Origin: CAYZXU01 sp964482535
GTDB lineage: Bacteria > Desulfobacterota > Desulfobacteria > Desulfobacterales > BuS5
Direction: 5' to 3'
Assembly: GCA_964482535.1 (NCBI GenBank)
Contig: CAYZXU010000137.1
Location: forward strand, 1 to 5,820
Length of the DNA stretch: 5,820 bases
The notes under the pieces were generated by a model that was given only the letters and a program-made list of their open reading frames with translations, did no database searches and was not told the origin of the DNA. The translations under genes and the position numbers were made by a program. Shown piece after piece: positions 5,193 to 5,820 of this stretch (position 1 is its first letter; the number at the start of each line of letters is the position of its first letter).

Positions 5193-5555
5193 TTAAGGAA
5201 GAATCAAACGCAATATATTTGACAAGGCTATATCGACTATTCCAAGAAAAAAAGATATCAAAAAAACAATTATTATTACAACAATAGTTGAACTTATAGT
5301 CTGCTTACGGGTCGGCCATGTAACTTTTTTAAGCTCAATTTTAACTTCCCTGAGAAACTGCAAAGACTTATATATAAAATTAGCCTTTTTTTCAGAAGCA
5401 GATCTGATTTCACTCAAGGAGTTCTTTTTTATAGCAAAAAGGGGTTTCTTTTTTATAAAAGAGCCTTTTACTGTTTGAGAAACTTCACCCTCTTTAATAT
5501 TTTGTCTGCTTTTTTTCTTTTGACTTAAAGTTTTTTTTTTTAATAGCCGTCCCAT
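5193..5555 (-). CDS. secE: preprotein translocase subunit SecE (single-span, long basic N terminus)
   Basis: SecE clamps and stabilises SecY in the inner-membrane protein-export channel. The product is 120 residues. Residues 1-60 form a Lys/Ser/Gln-rich, probably disordered extension with no recognisable motif. The conserved core follows: an amphipathic surface helix (about 62-78, FLREVKIELKKV), the SecE hallmark KKVTWPTRKQT (76-86), and one hydrophobic span (about 88-108, STIVVIIIVFLISFFLGIVD). Most single-span SecE proteins are about 60-90 residues, so this one is somewhat long. The ATG at 5555 is chosen as the only Met in frame, but its Shine-Dalgarno (AGGGG, 5560-5564, 4 nt away) is weak and close, so a later non-ATG start is possible. 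Codons 5-9 contain an 11-A run. It is the first gene after the tRNA and precedes nusG by 20 nt. Confidence 0.94.
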   Translation of the reverse strand: MGRLLKKKTLSQKKKSRQNIKEGEVSQTVKGSFIKKKPLFAIKKNSLSEIRSASEKKANFIYKSLQFLREVKIELKKVTWPTRKQTISSTIVVIIIVFLISFFLGIVDIALSNILRLILP

Positions 5556-5787
5556 TATGCCCCTAAAAAAATAAAAATATCAATAATACTTGATAAGCAA
5601 AATAGCCAAACCAATTAAGCCATCATACTTTGAAACCCATACAAAGCGCCCTGTTTTTTCACCTTTTTATAGCACTTGAACTCCGATTTAAAGCCCCCCA
5701 CAAGCTAAAAAAAGCTGAATATTTTTCAGACTTAACCTGGACAGACAAAATCGAATATTTTTCAAAAGTCACATTTTTAAAATAAAC
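5556..5787 (-). other. AT-rich spacer between tRNA-Trp and secE
   Basis: This 232-nt gap holds no plausible gene. I see no GC-rich hairpin with a U-run after the tRNA, so no classical terminator separates it from secE. A short stem CTTTG/CAAAG (plus strand 5628-5646 region) and an AGCT-A6-AGCT motif (5704-5717) are weak. Several -10-like stretches occur, but none has a convincing -35 partner, so I call no promoter. Confidence 0.5.
5717..5764. repeat. 12-bp direct repeat GAATATTTTTCA, two copies 36 bp apart
   Basis: GAATATTTTTCA occurs at 5717-5728 and again at 5753-5764 in the tRNA–secE gap. The two copies are identical and in the same direction. The intervening bases are unrelated to either copy. 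Function is unknown. It could be a protein-binding pair or a simple duplication in AT-rich DNA. Confidence 0.6.
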
Positions 5788-5820
5788 TGGCAGGCCAGGA
5801 GGGATTCGAACCCCCAACAC
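5788..5820 (-). tRNA. 3' end of a tRNA, probably tRNA-Trp (5' part outside window)
   Basis: On the minus strand the sequence ends with a T-arm GGGGG-TTCGAAT-CCCTC, acceptor strand CTGGCCT, discriminator G and an encoded CCA (5790-5788). The acceptor and T-arm match what I know of bacterial tRNA-Trp (AGGCCAG...CTGGCCTG), and the usual position of tRNA-Trp is directly upstream of secE-nusG, often after tuf. The anticodon lies beyond the window, so the amino acid is inferred from these two points. Confidence 0.9.

Noticed and set aside
5627..5646. ACTTTGAAACC near 5628 as another copy of the insertion end
   Set aside because: It differs from ACTTTGAGACC at one base, but similarity stops at once and no matching inverted end is found nearby.
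1..5820. CRISPR array, phage genes, toxin-antitoxin or defence system
   Set aside because: No regularly spaced repeats and no such genes. Every coding region is part of the conserved translation/transcription block.

Overview
This window is the conserved secE–nusG–rplK–rplA–rplJ–rplL–rpoB block of a bacterial chromosome, read entirely on the minus strand (right to left), with the 3' end of a tRNA upstream of secE. The tRNA end at the right edge, its encoded CCA, and the order tRNA-Trp, secE, nusG match the usual tuf–tRNA-Trp–secE–nusG layout. Protein texture suggests an AT-rich, Gram-negative member of Desulfobacterota (formerly Deltaproteobacteria), probably near Desulfobacterales: L1 begins MPKRGKKY, SecE has a single membrane span, and RpoB is of the proteobacterial type with DQTNPLSETTHKRRLSALGP. 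That placement is inferred from remembered family patterns, not from a search.

Layout from right to left (transcription order): partial tRNA-Trp (5788-5820); AT-rich spacer with a 12-bp direct repeat (5556-5787); secE (5193-5555); nusG (4642-5172, GTG start); rplK (4199-4621); a 239-bp inverted-repeat-bounded insertion with a 5-bp target duplication (3957-4195); rplA (3226-3930); a 250-nt leader holding an L10-type autoregulatory stem (3081-3144); rplJ (2454-2975, GTG start); rplL (1984-2367); a long imperfect hairpin in the rplL–rpoB gap (1813-1904); and the first 597 codons of rpoB (1-1793, running off the left edge). The secE, nusG and rplK genes are separated by only 20 nt each, as in one operon.

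The genes cooperate in transcription and translation. SecE is part of the protein-export channel. NusG couples RNA polymerase to the ribosome. L11, L1, L10 and L7/L12 form the GTPase-associated centre and the L1 stalk of the large subunit. RpoB is the polymerase beta subunit. All coding regions look intact.

The most unusual feature is the MITE-like insertion exactly at the rplK stop codon. It has inverted ends GAGACCTTT/AAAGGTCTC, direct flanks ACTTT/ACTTT and no gene of its own. Removing it with one flank copy leaves a 24-nt rplK–rplA gap, matching the other tight spacings. A 14-bp sequence spanning its right end recurs at the foot of the long hairpin before rpoB, so the two intergenic structures may belong to one repeat family.
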